Shown here: positions 35,039 to 44,074 of the stretch, piece after piece
How positions within the stretch are numbered: the stretch's first letter is position 1
How the letters are laid out: each line of letters opens with the position of its first letter
Source of the DNA: Teichococcus oryzae
Lineage (GTDB): Bacteria; Pseudomonadota; Alphaproteobacteria; Acetobacterales; Acetobacteraceae
NCBI RefSeq assembly: GCF_008386565.1
Contig: NZ_VUKA01000002.1
Coordinates: 372,001-436,000, forward strand
Length of the DNA: 64,000 nt
Reading direction: 5' to 3'
Translations under genes and position numbers: made by a program
The notes under the pieces: generated by a model
Told to the model about the DNA's origin: nothing
The model's database searches: none
What the model saw: only the letters and a program-made list of their open reading frames with translations

Positions 35039-36295
35039 ATGCGCCTGGGCGTCATCGGTGACGATTTCACCGGCTCCACCGACATCGCGGGGTTCCTGGT
35101 GGCCAATGGGCTGCGCACTGTGCAGCTCAATGGCGTGCCGGATGATTCCCTGCAGGTTGATGCCGATGCCGTGGTGATCAGCCTGAAGACCCGCTCCTGC
35201 CCACCGCAGCAGGCGATCGACGAAAGCCTCGCCGCGCTGCGCTGGCTGCAGGCGCGCGGCTGCCCGCAATTCTTCTTCAAATACTGCTCCACCTTCGACA
35301 GCACGCCCAAGGGCAATATCGGCCCAGTGACCGATGCGCTGCTGGATGCGCTGGGCGAGGATTTCACCGTGATCTGCCCGGTGCTGCCGGTGAATGGCCG
35401 CACCATCTACAACGGCTACCTGTTCGTGAACGGCGTGCCGTTGCACGAATCCGGCATGCGCCACCATCCGGTGACGCCGATGACCGACAGCAACATCATG
35501 CGGGTGATGGAGGCGCAGTCGCGCGGCAAGGCCGGCAACGTGCCCAGCACGGTCATGGACCAGGGCGCGCGGGCGGTGCGGGACGCGCTGGCGGCGCTGA
35601 AGGCCAGTGGCGTGCGCTACGCCGTGCTCGATGCGCTGAACGACGCGCATCTTGTCACCATGGGCGAGGCGGTGGCCGACATGAGGCTGGTCACCGGCGG
35701 CTCCGGCCTGGCGGATGGCATGGCGCGCGCCTGGACCGAGCTGCGCGGCGATGCGGCGCAGGCGGCGGAAGGCGGCAAGCCGGTGAAGGGCCGCGCCGTG
35801 GTGCTGTCCGGCTCCTGCTCGCAGATGACCAACGCGCAGGTGGCCGCTTACCGTGAGGCGGCGCCATCCCTCGCCATCGACGTGGCGCGCTGCCTGGAGG
35901 ATGACGGCTACGCCGCCGAGCTGGCCGCCTGGGTCGAGGCGCAGCCGCGCGACGGGCTGGCGCCGCTGGTCTTCGCCACCATGCTGCCGGAAAAACTGAA
36001 GGAAGTGCAGCAGCGCTTCGGCGCCGCCGAATCCAGCGAGGCGGTGGAACGCATCTTCGGCGCCCTGGCGAAGCGGCTGGAAGCCGCCGGCTTCGAGCAG
36101 TTCATCGTGGCGGGCGGCGAAACCTCCGGCATCGTCACACAGTCGCTCGGCATCAAGGGGTTCGCCATCGGGCCGCAGATCGCGCCGGGCGTGCCCTGGG
36201 TGCGCGCGGTGGGCAAGAACCTTTCGCTCGCCCTCAAATCGGGCAATTTCGGCCAGGAGCGCTTCTTCTTCGACGCGCAATCCGCAGCCGCATAA
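35039..36295 (+). CDS. otnK: 3-oxo-tetronate kinase (DUF1537 / OtnK family)
   Basis: Four-carbon acid sugar kinase of 418 residues. The N-terminal substrate domain begins LGVIGDDFTGSTDIAGFL and includes KYCSTFDSTPKGNIGPV and CPVLPVNGRTIYNGYLFV. The C-terminal nucleotide domain has VLSGSCSQMTNAQV and VAGGETSGIVTQSLGI. Phosphorylates 3-oxo-tetronate at O4 with ATP. This family was given function together with the very partners found here. ATG 35039 sits nine bases after GGAG; GTG 35033 is a possible alternative. Confidence 0.92.
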   Translation: MRLGVIGDDFTGSTDIAGFLVANGLRTVQLNGVPDDSLQVDADAVVISLKTRSCPPQQAIDESLAALRWLQARGCPQFFFKYCSTFDSTPKGNIGPVTDALLDALGEDFTVICPVLPVNGRTIYNGYLFVNGVPLHESGMRHHPVTPMTDSNIMRVMEAQSRGKAGNVPSTVMDQGARAVRDALAALKASGVRYAVLDALNDAHLVTMGEAVADMRLVTGGSGLADGMARAWTELRGDAAQAAEGGKPVKGRAVVLSGSCSQMTNAQVAAYREAAPSLAIDVARCLEDDGYAAELAAWVEAQPRDGLAPLVFATMLPEKLKEVQQRFGAAESSEAVERIFGALAKRLEAAGFEQFIVAGGETSGIVTQSLGIKGFAIGPQIAPGVPWVRAVGKNLSLALKSGNFGQERFFFDAQSAAA

Positions 36296-36309
36296 GGGAG
36301 ACACCGGGA

Positions 36310-37089
36310 ATGCCGCGTTTTGCCGCCAACCTGTCGATGATGTTCACCGAGGTGCCGTTCCTGGAGCGCTTCGGCAAGGCCGCCGAGGCCGGGTTCCAGG
36401 GCGTCGAGTTCCTGTTCCCCTATGAGCATCCGCCGGAGGCGATCGCCGCCGAGCTGAAGAAGCACAACCTGACCCAGGCGCTGTTCAACATGCCGCCGGG
36501 CGACTGGGTCAATGGCGAGCGCGGCATGGCCGCCATTCCGGGGCGGGAGCAGGAATTCCGCGATAATGTCGCGATCGCCCTCCGCTACGCCAAGGCGCTG
36601 GGCTGCAAGACGCTGCACGGCATGTCCGGCATCGTCACGGGGATGGACCGCGAAGCCTGCAAGAAGACCTTCGTGGAGAATTTCCGCTACGCCGCGGACG
36701 AGCTGGCCAAGGACGGCATCACCCTGCTGGTGGAGCCGATCAACAGCCGCAACATGCCAGGCTACTTCATCGCGCACCAGCTGGAGGCGGTGGAGCTGGT
36801 GAAGCAGGTTGATCGCCCGAATGTTTCGGTGCAGTTCGACCTCTACCACGCGCAGATCATGGATGGCGACCTGACCAAGCTGATCGAGAAGATGGCTGGC
36901 AAGTTCGCGCATGTGCAGATCGCCTCCGTGCCCGACCGGCACGAGCCCGATGAAGGCGAGCTGAACTACCCGCACCTGTTCGCCGTGCTGGACAAGTCCG
37001 GCTACCAGGGCTGGATCGGCTGCGAATACAACCCGCGTGGCGAAACCGCCGCCGGCCTCGGCTGGTTCGCGCCCTACCGCGCGCGCTGA
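36310..37089 (+). CDS. otnI: 2-oxo-tetronate isomerase (OtnI, hydroxypyruvate-isomerase-like)
   Basis: TIM-barrel isomerase of 259 residues: FAANLSMMFTEVPFLERFGKA, GVEFLFPYEHPPE, LLVEPINSRNMPGYF (catalytic Glu), VQFDLYHAQIMDGDL and GCEYNPRGET (second catalytic Glu). Converts 2-oxo-tetronate to 3-oxo-tetronate, the kinase substrate. Alone it could be called hydroxypyruvate isomerase; context decides for OtnI. GGGAGA precedes the ATG. Confidence 0.9.
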   Translation: MPRFAANLSMMFTEVPFLERFGKAAEAGFQGVEFLFPYEHPPEAIAAELKKHNLTQALFNMPPGDWVNGERGMAAIPGREQEFRDNVAIALRYAKALGCKTLHGMSGIVTGMDREACKKTFVENFRYAADELAKDGITLLVEPINSRNMPGYFIAHQLEAVELVKQVDRPNVSVQFDLYHAQIMDGDLTKLIEKMAGKFAHVQIASVPDRHEPDEGELNYPHLFAVLDKSGYQGWIGCEYNPRGETAAGLGWFAPYRAR

Positions 37090-37090
37090 G

Positions 37091-37903
37091 ATGATTCCTG
37101 CCGAAAGGCAAAACCTGATTGTCTCCCGGCTGACCGGCCGGGGGGTGCTGAGCATCAACGAACTGGTTGAGCTGCTGGGCGTGTCGCACATGACCGTGCG
37201 ACGCGACATCCAGCTGCTGGAACGCCAGGGTCGCGTGATGTCGGTCGCCGGCGGCATCCGGCTGCCGGAGAAGATCGTCAACGAGCCCTCGCATCTTGCC
37301 AAGGCGGTGCTGGCGCATGCCGAGAAGGCGGCCATCGGCCGGCTGGCGGCGGCGATGATCGAGCCGGGCGCCGTGATCTATCTCGATGCCGGCACCACGA
37401 CGCTGGAGATCGCGCGGCTGATCGCCGGGCGCGGGGACATTGCGGTGGTCACCAATGACTTCGTCATCGCGGCGCTGCTGTCCCGTGAATCCCGCTGCCG
37501 CCTGTATCACACGGGCGGCCAGGTGGAGCGCGAGAACCAGTCCTGCGTCGGCGAGCCGGCGGCCGACGCCATCCGCCGCTTCAACTTCGACATCGCCTTC
37601 ATCTCCACCTCCTCCTTCGGCATGCGCGGCGTTTCGACGCCGTCGGAGAACAAGGTGGCGGTGAAGCGCGCCATCGCGCAGAGCGCGTCGCGCAGCATTC
37701 TTGTCACGGACAGCAGCAAGTATGGCCGCATTGGCACCTTCAATGCCGTGCCGCTGGAAGCGCTGTCCGCCATCGTCACCGATCCCGGCCTGCCGGACAC
37801 GGTGCGCGCCGCCATCCGCCAGCGCGGCATCGCGCTGCACATCGCGGCGCCACCCGAAGCCACGCCGCAGGCCGAACCGAACCGGGAGAGCACCCCAGCA
37901 TGA
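37091..37903 (+). CDS. DeoR-family repressor of the acid-sugar operon
   Basis: Product of 270 residues with an N-terminal helix-turn-helix (INELVELLGVSHMTVRRDIQLLERQGRV) and a C-terminal sugar-phosphate-sensing DeoR domain (YLDAGTTTLEIARLI, VVTNDFVIAALLS, VTDSSKYGRIGTF). It starts one base after otnI and its stop overlaps denD by four bases, so it is made with the enzymes. A pathway phosphate such as 3-oxo-tetronate 4-phosphate is the probable inducer (inference). Confidence 0.88.
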   Translation: MIPAERQNLIVSRLTGRGVLSINELVELLGVSHMTVRRDIQLLERQGRVMSVAGGIRLPEKIVNEPSHLAKAVLAHAEKAAIGRLAAAMIEPGAVIYLDAGTTTLEIARLIAGRGDIAVVTNDFVIAALLSRESRCRLYHTGGQVERENQSCVGEPAADAIRRFNFDIAFISTSSFGMRGVSTPSENKVAVKRAIAQSASRSILVTDSSKYGRIGTFNAVPLEALSAIVTDPGLPDTVRAAIRQRGIALHIAAPPEATPQAEPNRESTPA

Positions 37904-38856
37904 AGATCATTGTCACCGGCGGCGCCGGCTTCCTCGGCAGCCGCCTGATCCGCGCCCTGCTGGCCCAGCGCGGCCGGAAGGGCGTGCCTGAATTCGACGG
38001 CATCGTGTCGGTGGATCTGGCGGCTTGCCCGGTTGAGGATGCCCGCATCCGCTCCGTCACCGGCGACATCGCCGATCCCGCCTTCGCGCGGGGGATCGTC
38101 GGTCCGGACACCGGCGCCATCTACCACATGGCGGCGGTGTTGAGCGGCCAGTCGGAAGCCGAGTTCGATATCGGCATGCGCGTCAACATCGACGGCACGC
38201 GCGCCCTGCTGGAAGCGGCGCGCGCCACCGGCAAGGCGCCGCGCTTCATCTTCGCCTCCTCCCTGGCGGTGTTCGGCGGCGAGATGCCGGAGGTGGTGCC
38301 GGAGAACCTGGCGCTGCTGCCGCAATCCTCCTACGGCGCGCAGAAGGCGATCGGCGAGCTGCTGGTGTGCGACTACTCGCGCAAGGGCTTCATCGACGGC
38401 CGCGTCTGCCGCCTGCCCACCATCGTGGTGCGGCCGGGCAAGCCCAACTCGGCCGCCTCCTCCTTCGCCAGCGGCATCATCCGCGAGCCGCTGAACGGGG
38501 AGGCGTCGAACTGCCCGGTGCCGCTTGAGACGAAGATGTGGCTGTCCTCCCCCGATGCGGTGGTGGCCAACCTCGTTCATGCCCTGACGGTGGAAGGGCA
38601 GGCGCTGGGCATCAACCGCGTGCTGAACCTGCCGGGCATCTGCGTCACGGTGGGAGAGATGCTGGACAGCCTGGAGCGGGTCGGCGGCGCCGCGCCCCGC
38701 GCCCTGGTCAGCCAGCAGGCCGAGCAGCGCATCATCGACATTGTCTGCTCCTGGCCCGGGAATTTCGACGTCAGCCGCCCGCTGGCGCTCGGCTTCACCC
38801 GTGACGGCGATTTCGACTCCGTGGTGCGCCAGTACAAGGACGAATTCGTCCGCTGA
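37900..38856 (+). CDS. denD: D-erythronate 2-dehydrogenase
   Basis: Extended SDR enzyme of 318 residues: VTGGAGFLGSRLIRALL, IYHMAAVLSGQSEAEFD, FASSLAVFGG and catalytic YGAQKAIGELLV; the RLPTIVVRPGKPN segment is typical of DenD-like proteins. Oxidises D-erythronate to 2-oxo-D-erythronate, which the same OtnI-OtnK-OtnC steps consume. ATGA overlap with the DeoR gene. A terminator-like hairpin follows. Confidence 0.87.
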   Translation: MKIIVTGGAGFLGSRLIRALLAQRGRKGVPEFDGIVSVDLAACPVEDARIRSVTGDIADPAFARGIVGPDTGAIYHMAAVLSGQSEAEFDIGMRVNIDGTRALLEAARATGKAPRFIFASSLAVFGGEMPEVVPENLALLPQSSYGAQKAIGELLVCDYSRKGFIDGRVCRLPTIVVRPGKPNSAASSFASGIIREPLNGEASNCPVPLETKMWLSSPDAVVANLVHALTVEGQALGINRVLNLPGICVTVGEMLDSLERVGGAAPRALVSQQAEQRIIDIVCSWPGNFDVSRPLALGFTRDGDFDSVVRQYKDEFVR

Positions 38857-38863
38857 AGCACCT

Positions 38864-38888
38864 GCCGCCTGGCGCAGTGCCAGGCGGC
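38864..38888 (+). terminator. Hairpin between denD and the permease gene
   Basis: GCCGCCTGGC, five bases, GCCAGGCGGC: a perfect 10-bp stem eight bases after the denD stop, followed by CTTCT. It may end part of the operon transcript and so reduce permease expression. Confidence 0.55.
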
Positions 38889-38913
38889 CTTCTGATCAAA
38901 GCTGGAGACTACA

Positions 38914-40317
38914 ATGAACGCTGCCGCATCCGCGGTGGGGCCGGGGGCCATTATCGGCCTCGTCCTCGGGATTTGCCTGCTGATCTTCCTGGTCCTGCGC
39001 ACCAAGATCCATGCCGTCGTGGCACTGGTCATCGCCGCTTCCATCGCCGGCCTGTCGGCGGGCATGGCGCCGGATGCGGTGGTGCGGTCGATCTCCAACG
39101 GCTTCGGCTCCACCTTGTCCACCATCGGCCTGGTGATCGGCTTCGGCGTGATGATGGGGCGGATCCTGGAAGTCTCGGGCGCGGCCGAGAAGCTGGCGAT
39201 CACCTTTGTCCGCTGGCTGGGCGAGAAGAAGGAGGAATGGGCGATGATGGCCACCGGCTACATCGTTTCCATCCCGATCTTCTGCGACAGCGCCTTCGTG
39301 ATCCTCAACCCGCTGGTCCGGGCGCTGGCGCGCAATGCCGGCCGGTCGGTGCTGACGCTGGGCATCGCCCTGGCGGGCGGCCTGATGCTGACCCACCATG
39401 CCGTGCCGCCGACGCCGGGGCCGCTGGGCGCCGCCGGCATCTTCAACATCGATATCGGCCTGATGATCTTCTGGGGCGTTGTGCTGACGCTGCCGGCAAC
39501 CTTCACCATCATCCTCTATGCCCGCGCTATGGGCCCCAGGATCGAGCGGATGATCGAGGTCGATACCGGCGAGTCGATCTCCGGCGCCTTCCAGCAGTTC
39601 AAGGAGGAAGCCAGCGCTCGGGAGCGGGACCTGCCCTCCCTCGGCATTTCCATGATGCCGATCGTCGTGCCCATCGTGCTGATCTTCATCAACACGGTGG
39701 TGTCCGGCGTGGTGACCGCCAGCGGCGACGCCACCCTGAAGGAAGCGTTGTGGGTGCAGGCCAGCGCCTTCATCGGCAATCCGGTGATCGCCGTCGGCCT
39801 TGGCGTCATCCTGGCCGTCTGGGGCCTGGCCGGCAACCTGTCGCGGCAGGACACGGTGAGCGAGCTGGAGAAGGGCATTGAGGGTGCCGGCATCATCATG
39901 CTGGTGACCGGCGCGGGTGGCGCGCTGGGCGCGGTGCTGCGCGACAGCGGCGTCGGCACCTATATCGGCGAATGGGTGGCGACGCTGCCGCTGCCGGCGG
40001 TGTTGATCCCGTTTGTCATCGCCAGCCTAGTGCGGCTGATCCAGGGCAGCGGCACGGTGGCAATGATCACCGGCGCCTCGATCTCGGCGCCCATCCTGGC
40101 GCAGATCCCGGATGTGAACCTGGTGTTCGCGGCGCAGGCGGCCTGCATCGGCTCCATGGTGTTCGGCTATTTCAATGACAGCTACTTCTGGGTGATCAAC
40201 CGCATCCTGGGGGTGAAGAGCGCCAAGCACCAGATGCTGACCTGGTCGATCCCCAGCACCATCGGCTGGGGCACCTCCCTGGTGACGCTGCTGGTGCTGA
40301 ACATGTTCTTCGGCTGA
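38914..40317 (+). CDS. GntP-family acid-sugar:H+ symporter
   Basis: Inner-membrane permease of 467 residues with about 12-14 hydrophobic segments. Gluconate-permease family features include GFGVMMGRILEVSGAAEKLA, PIFCDSAFVILNPLVRALA, HHAVPPTPGPLGAAGIF and VRLIQGSGTVAMITGASI. Within this operon the cargo is probably L-threonate and D-erythronate. GGAG lies just before the ATG (AAAGCTGGAGACTACA). Confidence 0.9.
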   Translation: MNAAASAVGPGAIIGLVLGICLLIFLVLRTKIHAVVALVIAASIAGLSAGMAPDAVVRSISNGFGSTLSTIGLVIGFGVMMGRILEVSGAAEKLAITFVRWLGEKKEEWAMMATGYIVSIPIFCDSAFVILNPLVRALARNAGRSVLTLGIALAGGLMLTHHAVPPTPGPLGAAGIFNIDIGLMIFWGVVLTLPATFTIILYARAMGPRIERMIEVDTGESISGAFQQFKEEASARERDLPSLGISMMPIVVPIVLIFINTVVSGVVTASGDATLKEALWVQASAFIGNPVIAVGLGVILAVWGLAGNLSRQDTVSELEKGIEGAGIIMLVTGAGGALGAVLRDSGVGTYIGEWVATLPLPAVLIPFVIASLVRLIQGSGTVAMITGASISAPILAQIPDVNLVFAAQAACIGSMVFGYFNDSYFWVINRILGVKSAKHQMLTWSIPSTIGWGTSLVTLLVLNMFFG

Positions 40318-40323
40318 CGGGAA

Positions 40324-40347
40324 CCGGGGCGCCTGGCCGCGCCCCGG
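40324..40347 (+). terminator. Hairpin between the permease gene and otnC
   Basis: CCGGGGCGC, six bases, GCGCCCCGG: a 9-bp perfect stem seven bases after the permease stop, without a T-run. The second hairpin inside the gene set. Confidence 0.45.
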
Positions 40348-40397
40348 CCTGCTGCTCCGGTGCTGTCGCAACGCCTAACCCTGCATGGAACCGCACG

Positions 40398-41030
40398 ATG
40401 ACCGAGTCCGAACTGCGCGACCTCCTCTGCGAACTGGGCGCCAGCCTGTTCGCGCGCGGCTATTCCGTTGGCAGCGCCGGCAACATCAGCGTCCGGCTGC
40501 CGGATGGCTACCTGATGACGCCGACCAACTCCTCCCTGGGGCGGCTGAAGGCGGACCGCATCAGCAAGCTGGATGCCGGCTGGAACCATGTCGGCGGCGA
40601 CAAGCCGTCCAAGGAAGTGTTCATGCACCGCGCCGTGCTGACCGCGCGGCCGGAAGCCGGCGCGGTGGTGCACCTGCATTCCACCTGCGCCACCGCGATC
40701 GGCTGCCTGGCCGCGCCGGGCGACGCCATGCCGATCCCGCCGCTGACGCCCTATTTCGTCATGCGCGTCGGACGCACCCTGCCGATCATTCCGTATTACC
40801 GGCCGGGCGACGCCGCCATGGAGAACGACATCCATCAGGCCGCCAAGGGAGCGCGGGCCGTGCTGCTGGCCAATCATGGCCCGGTGGTGTCCGGCAAGTC
40901 GCTGATCGATGCCGTGTATGCGGCGGAGGAGTTGGAGGAATCCGCGAAGCTGGCCCTGATGCTGCGCGGCCAGAACGCCCGCGAACTGACGCCGGCGCAG
41001 GTGGATGACCTGCTCTCGACCTTCGGGTAA
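40398..41030 (+). CDS. otnC: 3-oxo-tetronate 4-phosphate decarboxylase (class II aldolase type)
   Basis: Zinc-dependent class II aldolase/adducin protein of 210 residues: GNISVRLPDGYLMTPTNSSLG (phosphate-binding), catalytic Glu in KEVFMHRAVL, metal ligands in VVHLHSTCATAI and the later LLANHGPVVSG. Decarboxylates 3-oxo-tetronate 4-phosphate to dihydroxyacetone phosphate and CO2, completing both threonate and erythronate routes. It lies 80 bases beyond the permease gene. Confidence 0.9.
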   Translation: MTESELRDLLCELGASLFARGYSVGSAGNISVRLPDGYLMTPTNSSLGRLKADRISKLDAGWNHVGGDKPSKEVFMHRAVLTARPEAGAVVHLHSTCATAIGCLAAPGDAMPIPPLTPYFVMRVGRTLPIIPYYRPGDAAMENDIHQAAKGARAVLLANHGPVVSGKSLIDAVYAAEELEESAKLALMLRGQNARELTPAQVDDLLSTFG

Positions 41031-41362
41031 CTGGCCTCGGCCATCCTTCATCTTGATGGCGGTGAAGCGGGCTTTTGGCCGCTCCGCCACGACGGCTGCT
41101 GCCGAATCGCAGGCTGCCCCGCCAATGCATCGCTGTGCGGCCGGAACAGCGTCAACTCCACAAATGAGGGCTTTCTCGCCTTTCTGCTCTACCGATGATT
41201 GTTGGGTGCGGTATCAGAAAACAGAATAGTCGCGCAGGTTCCCGAAATGTATCCTTTTCGGATTCGGAATAATAGGCAAGCTTAGCCTTTCCTGGAGCGG
41301 TATGCAGTGCCCGTGAGGCAGCAGGCCGGTGCCCGCACCAATTCGGACCGAGGTGGACCAAC
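41031..41362. other. Intergenic region, relatively AT-rich
   Basis: These 332 bases hold no convincing gene. Base composition drops near 41170-41290. A short stem (CCGAAA ... TTTCGG, about 41242-41261) and T/A-rich stretches could be the promoter of the downstream surface protein. No clear ribosome site precedes ATG 41363 (ACCGAGGTGGACCAAC holds GAGGTGG). Confidence 0.4.
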
Positions 41363-42595
41363 ATGGCCCTGACACTGAGCCTGAACCTGCCGCAAGACTT
41401 CAACGGCAGCTACGTCGTCCCGGAAGGCGGGATCATCCAGATCCGCGTGGTCAGCAGCGACCCGGCCCTGAGCGAAAGTGTGCAGATCGCGCCGTCCAGC
41501 TTCTATGCCGGTTCTTTTGTCTCAACGGTGCCACAGACGGTGAATTTCACGGCGGGCGGCGCCGCCGAACAGTTCGTGCAATTCCAGCTGACCGATGACC
41601 AGATCTTCGAACTCGATGATTACTTCGAGCTGTCGATGACGCCGCTCAACAACGCCACACTGAATACCTGGTATCTTTACGGGCGGATCCAGGACAATGA
41701 CAACCTGCCCTCCGTCAGCATCACGGCACGCGAGAACACGATCGTCGAAGGGGCGGCGGATGCTGTTTTCCGCTTCGATATCATGCGCCAGGGTGTCGAT
41801 CTCAGCATGACGACCGATGTCGAGGTCCGGTTCGAGGGCGTCGCCCCGACACCTGCCTCCAGCGCGGATTTCAGCGGCCCCTATGCGGCGCTTACCCCGG
41901 CCCTGGTGCGGTTCGCTCCAGGCGAGACCGTCAAGACCATCGAATTGCCGATCGTCGATGACAACGCCATCGAGGGTTCTGAGGTGTTGCGCGCGTTCAT
42001 CAGCAACTCCACCAGCACCAGTGAGAGCCAGTCCTGGCCGACGCCGCAATACACGCCCATCACGAATTATGACGCGACCGTCGCCATCCTGAATGACGAT
42101 CCAAACGTTTCCCCGCCTCCGCCCAGCACGACCGTCGATACCTTCCGTTTCTACAATGCCGGCGCGGGCACGCATTTCTACACCACCAGCGTCGCGGAGC
42201 GCGACAATGTCATCGCCAACGTTCCCGGCCTCACCTATGAGGGGGTCGGGTTCCAGAGCGTTCCCGGCACGGCCGAGGGTGCCGATGCCGTTTATCGCTT
42301 CTACAACACCGCCACGGGAACCCATTTCTTCACCATCAGCGCGGCCGAGCGGGACAGCGTCATCGCGAATATCCCGAGCTACACCTATGAGGGGATCGGA
42401 CTGTACGCCAGCAACCAGAACAATGCCGGGCTGACGGAGATGTACCGCTTCTACAACACCAATTCGGGCACGCATTTCTATACGGCCGGCCTGTCGGAGC
42501 GGGATGTGGTGATCGCGAACATCCCCTCCTATCGCTACGAGGGCGCAGGCTTCTACGTGCCCGAGACGCGCGACGCGGACTACCTTCTGGGTTAG
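41363..42595 (+). CDS. Calx-beta protein with three 50-residue DUF5648-like repeats
   Basis: Product of 410 residues. Residues 1-~245 look like two Calx-beta domains: strands ending in RIQDNDNLP and ILNDDPN, with acidic loops DDQIFELDD and DDNAIEGSE typical of calcium binding. A proline hinge (SPPPPST) follows, then repeats from residues 261, 311 and 361, exactly 50 residues apart, each (F/Y)RFYN-x4-GTHF(Y/F)T...ERD-x-VIAN(V/I)P...YEG. No N-terminal signal peptide, so type I secretion is possible, though no transporter is adjacent. Amino-acid makeup (N, T, Y, F rich) differs from the neighbours. An adhesin or extracellular matrix protein is plausible. Confidence 0.75.
   Translation: MALTLSLNLPQDFNGSYVVPEGGIIQIRVVSSDPALSESVQIAPSSFYAGSFVSTVPQTVNFTAGGAAEQFVQFQLTDDQIFELDDYFELSMTPLNNATLNTWYLYGRIQDNDNLPSVSITARENTIVEGAADAVFRFDIMRQGVDLSMTTDVEVRFEGVAPTPASSADFSGPYAALTPALVRFAPGETVKTIELPIVDDNAIEGSEVLRAFISNSTSTSESQSWPTPQYTPITNYDATVAILNDDPNVSPPPPSTTVDTFRFYNAGAGTHFYTTSVAERDNVIANVPGLTYEGVGFQSVPGTAEGADAVYRFYNTATGTHFFTISAAERDSVIANIPSYTYEGIGLYASNQNNAGLTEMYRFYNTNSGTHFYTAGLSERDVVIANIPSYRYEGAGFYVPETRDADYLLG
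42143..42565 (+). repeat. 150-base tandem coding repeat
   Basis: Units start at 42143, 42293 and 42443, encoding the 50-residue repeats of the Calx-beta protein. Units differ in sequence but keep exact length. Confidence 0.75.
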
Positions 42596-42602
42596 GCGCG
42601 GC

Positions 42603-44009
42603 TCAGCCCTTGGCTTCCGGCATGACCGGAAGCACCGCCGGCTTCCGCGTGACCAGCAACTGGTTCACGCGGAAGCCTTCCACATCGACCACCTCGAACA
42701 CATAGCCGGCGGCCTCCACCCGGTCCGCCTTGCGCGGCACCCGGCGCAGGCGGTGCATCACGAAGCCGCCCGCCGTGTGATATGGGCCGTCGGTCGGCAG
42801 CGCCTCGGTGCCGAGCGCCATGGCCACGTCGGGCATGGGCGCGATGCCGTCCACCAGCCAGGAATCCGCGTCACGCCGGACGATGACCCGTTCCTCGAAG
42901 GGGTCGGCAAGGCCGCCCACCAGGGCCGCCAGCACATCCTTGTAGGTGACCAGCCCGACCACCACGGCATATTCGCTGACCACGAGCGCGAAGCCGGCGC
43001 CCTGCGCCTCGAACTGCGCCAGCACCTCCCACAGATCCAGCGTTTCCGGCACGGAAGGGGCGTCGCGCCGCATGCGGGCGGCGGTGTCGGGCGTTCCTGG
43101 CTTCAGCGCATCCGGCTTCAGCGCGCCGGGGCCGGCCTGCAGCACTTCCACCAGCACGTCCTCCGCGCGGGTATAGCCGACCACATGGTCCAGCCCGCCA
43201 TCGCAGACCGGGTAGCGCGAATAAGGCTGGCGCCGCACCTTGTCGCGCCATTCCTCCGGCGATTCCCGGAGGTCGAGATACACGATCTCGTCGCGCGGCG
43301 TCATGGCGGAGGTGACGGTGCGCTCGCGCATCGCCAGCACATTCTCGATCAGCCGGTGCTCGCTGGCGTCCAGCGTGCCGGATTCGGCGCTGGCGGCCAG
43401 GGTGGCGCGCAACTCCTCCGGCGTGACCTCCTCCGCCTGGGCGGAGGTCGGCAGGCCGAGCAGGCGCATCAGCCCGTCCGCCAGGCCGGAGAAAACCCAG
43501 ACCAGCGGTCGCAGCAGCGTCAGCGCGGCGGCGGGGAACCAGCCCACGGCCACCGCCACCCGCTCCGGCTGCATCATCGCCACGCGCTTCGGCACCAGAT
43601 CCGAGAACAACACGAACAGGGAGGTGATCACCACGAAGGAGATGACGGAGGCCAGGCCTTCCGCCCAGGCCCCGGCGCCGGAAGCCAGCAGCAGGCGCGA
43701 CAGGCCGGGTGTCAGCGCGCCCTCGCCGACCACGCCCGCCAGGATGCCCACCGCGTTGACGGCGATCTGCAAGGCCGTGACCACGCGGCCCGGCTCCGCC
43801 CGCAAGGCCAGGAAACGCGCGGCGCGGGTTTCACCGGATTGTGCCAGAACGCGCAGCCGCGTCGCGCGGGCGGCGGCGAACGCGATCTCGGACAGCGAGA
43901 TGATGATGCTGACCGCGACCAGAAGCAGGATCAGGCCAAGGCCGATGACGATATCCAAGACGGGGCTCCCATTGGCGGTGGCAGGGGATGATGCCGCTGC
44001 CCCGTGCAT
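42603..44009 (-). CDS. CNNM/CorC-type hemolysin-like transporter with CBS domains
   Basis: Membrane protein of 468 residues: DUF21 transmembrane domain (about 20-200), a CBS pair (about 220-345; MTPRDEIVYLDL opens it) and a C-terminal CorC_HlyC domain (about 370-455). Family members are linked to magnesium or cobalt efflux. Two starts are plausible: ATG 44009, used here with AGGCGGGG upstream, and TTG 43958 with GGGAG. It converges on the Calx-beta gene. Confidence 0.85.
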   Translation of the reverse strand: MHGAAASSPATANGSPVLDIVIGLGLILLLVAVSIIISLSEIAFAAARATRLRVLAQSGETRAARFLALRAEPGRVVTALQIAVNAVGILAGVVGEGALTPGLSRLLLASGAGAWAEGLASVISFVVITSLFVLFSDLVPKRVAMMQPERVAVAVGWFPAAALTLLRPLVWVFSGLADGLMRLLGLPTSAQAEEVTPEELRATLAASAESGTLDASEHRLIENVLAMRERTVTSAMTPRDEIVYLDLRESPEEWRDKVRRQPYSRYPVCDGGLDHVVGYTRAEDVLVEVLQAGPGALKPDALKPGTPDTAARMRRDAPSVPETLDLWEVLAQFEAQGAGFALVVSEYAVVVGLVTYKDVLAALVGGLADPFEERVIVRRDADSWLVDGIAPMPDVAMALGTEALPTDGPYHTAGGFVMHRLRRVPRKADRVEAAGYVFEVVDVEGFRVNQLLVTRKPAVLPVMPEAKG

Positions 44010-44074
44010 GCCCCGCCTGGCCGGCCGGCGGCAAGAACCCTGTGCGCCGCCCTGGAAAAGGCGGCGGCGTCAGC

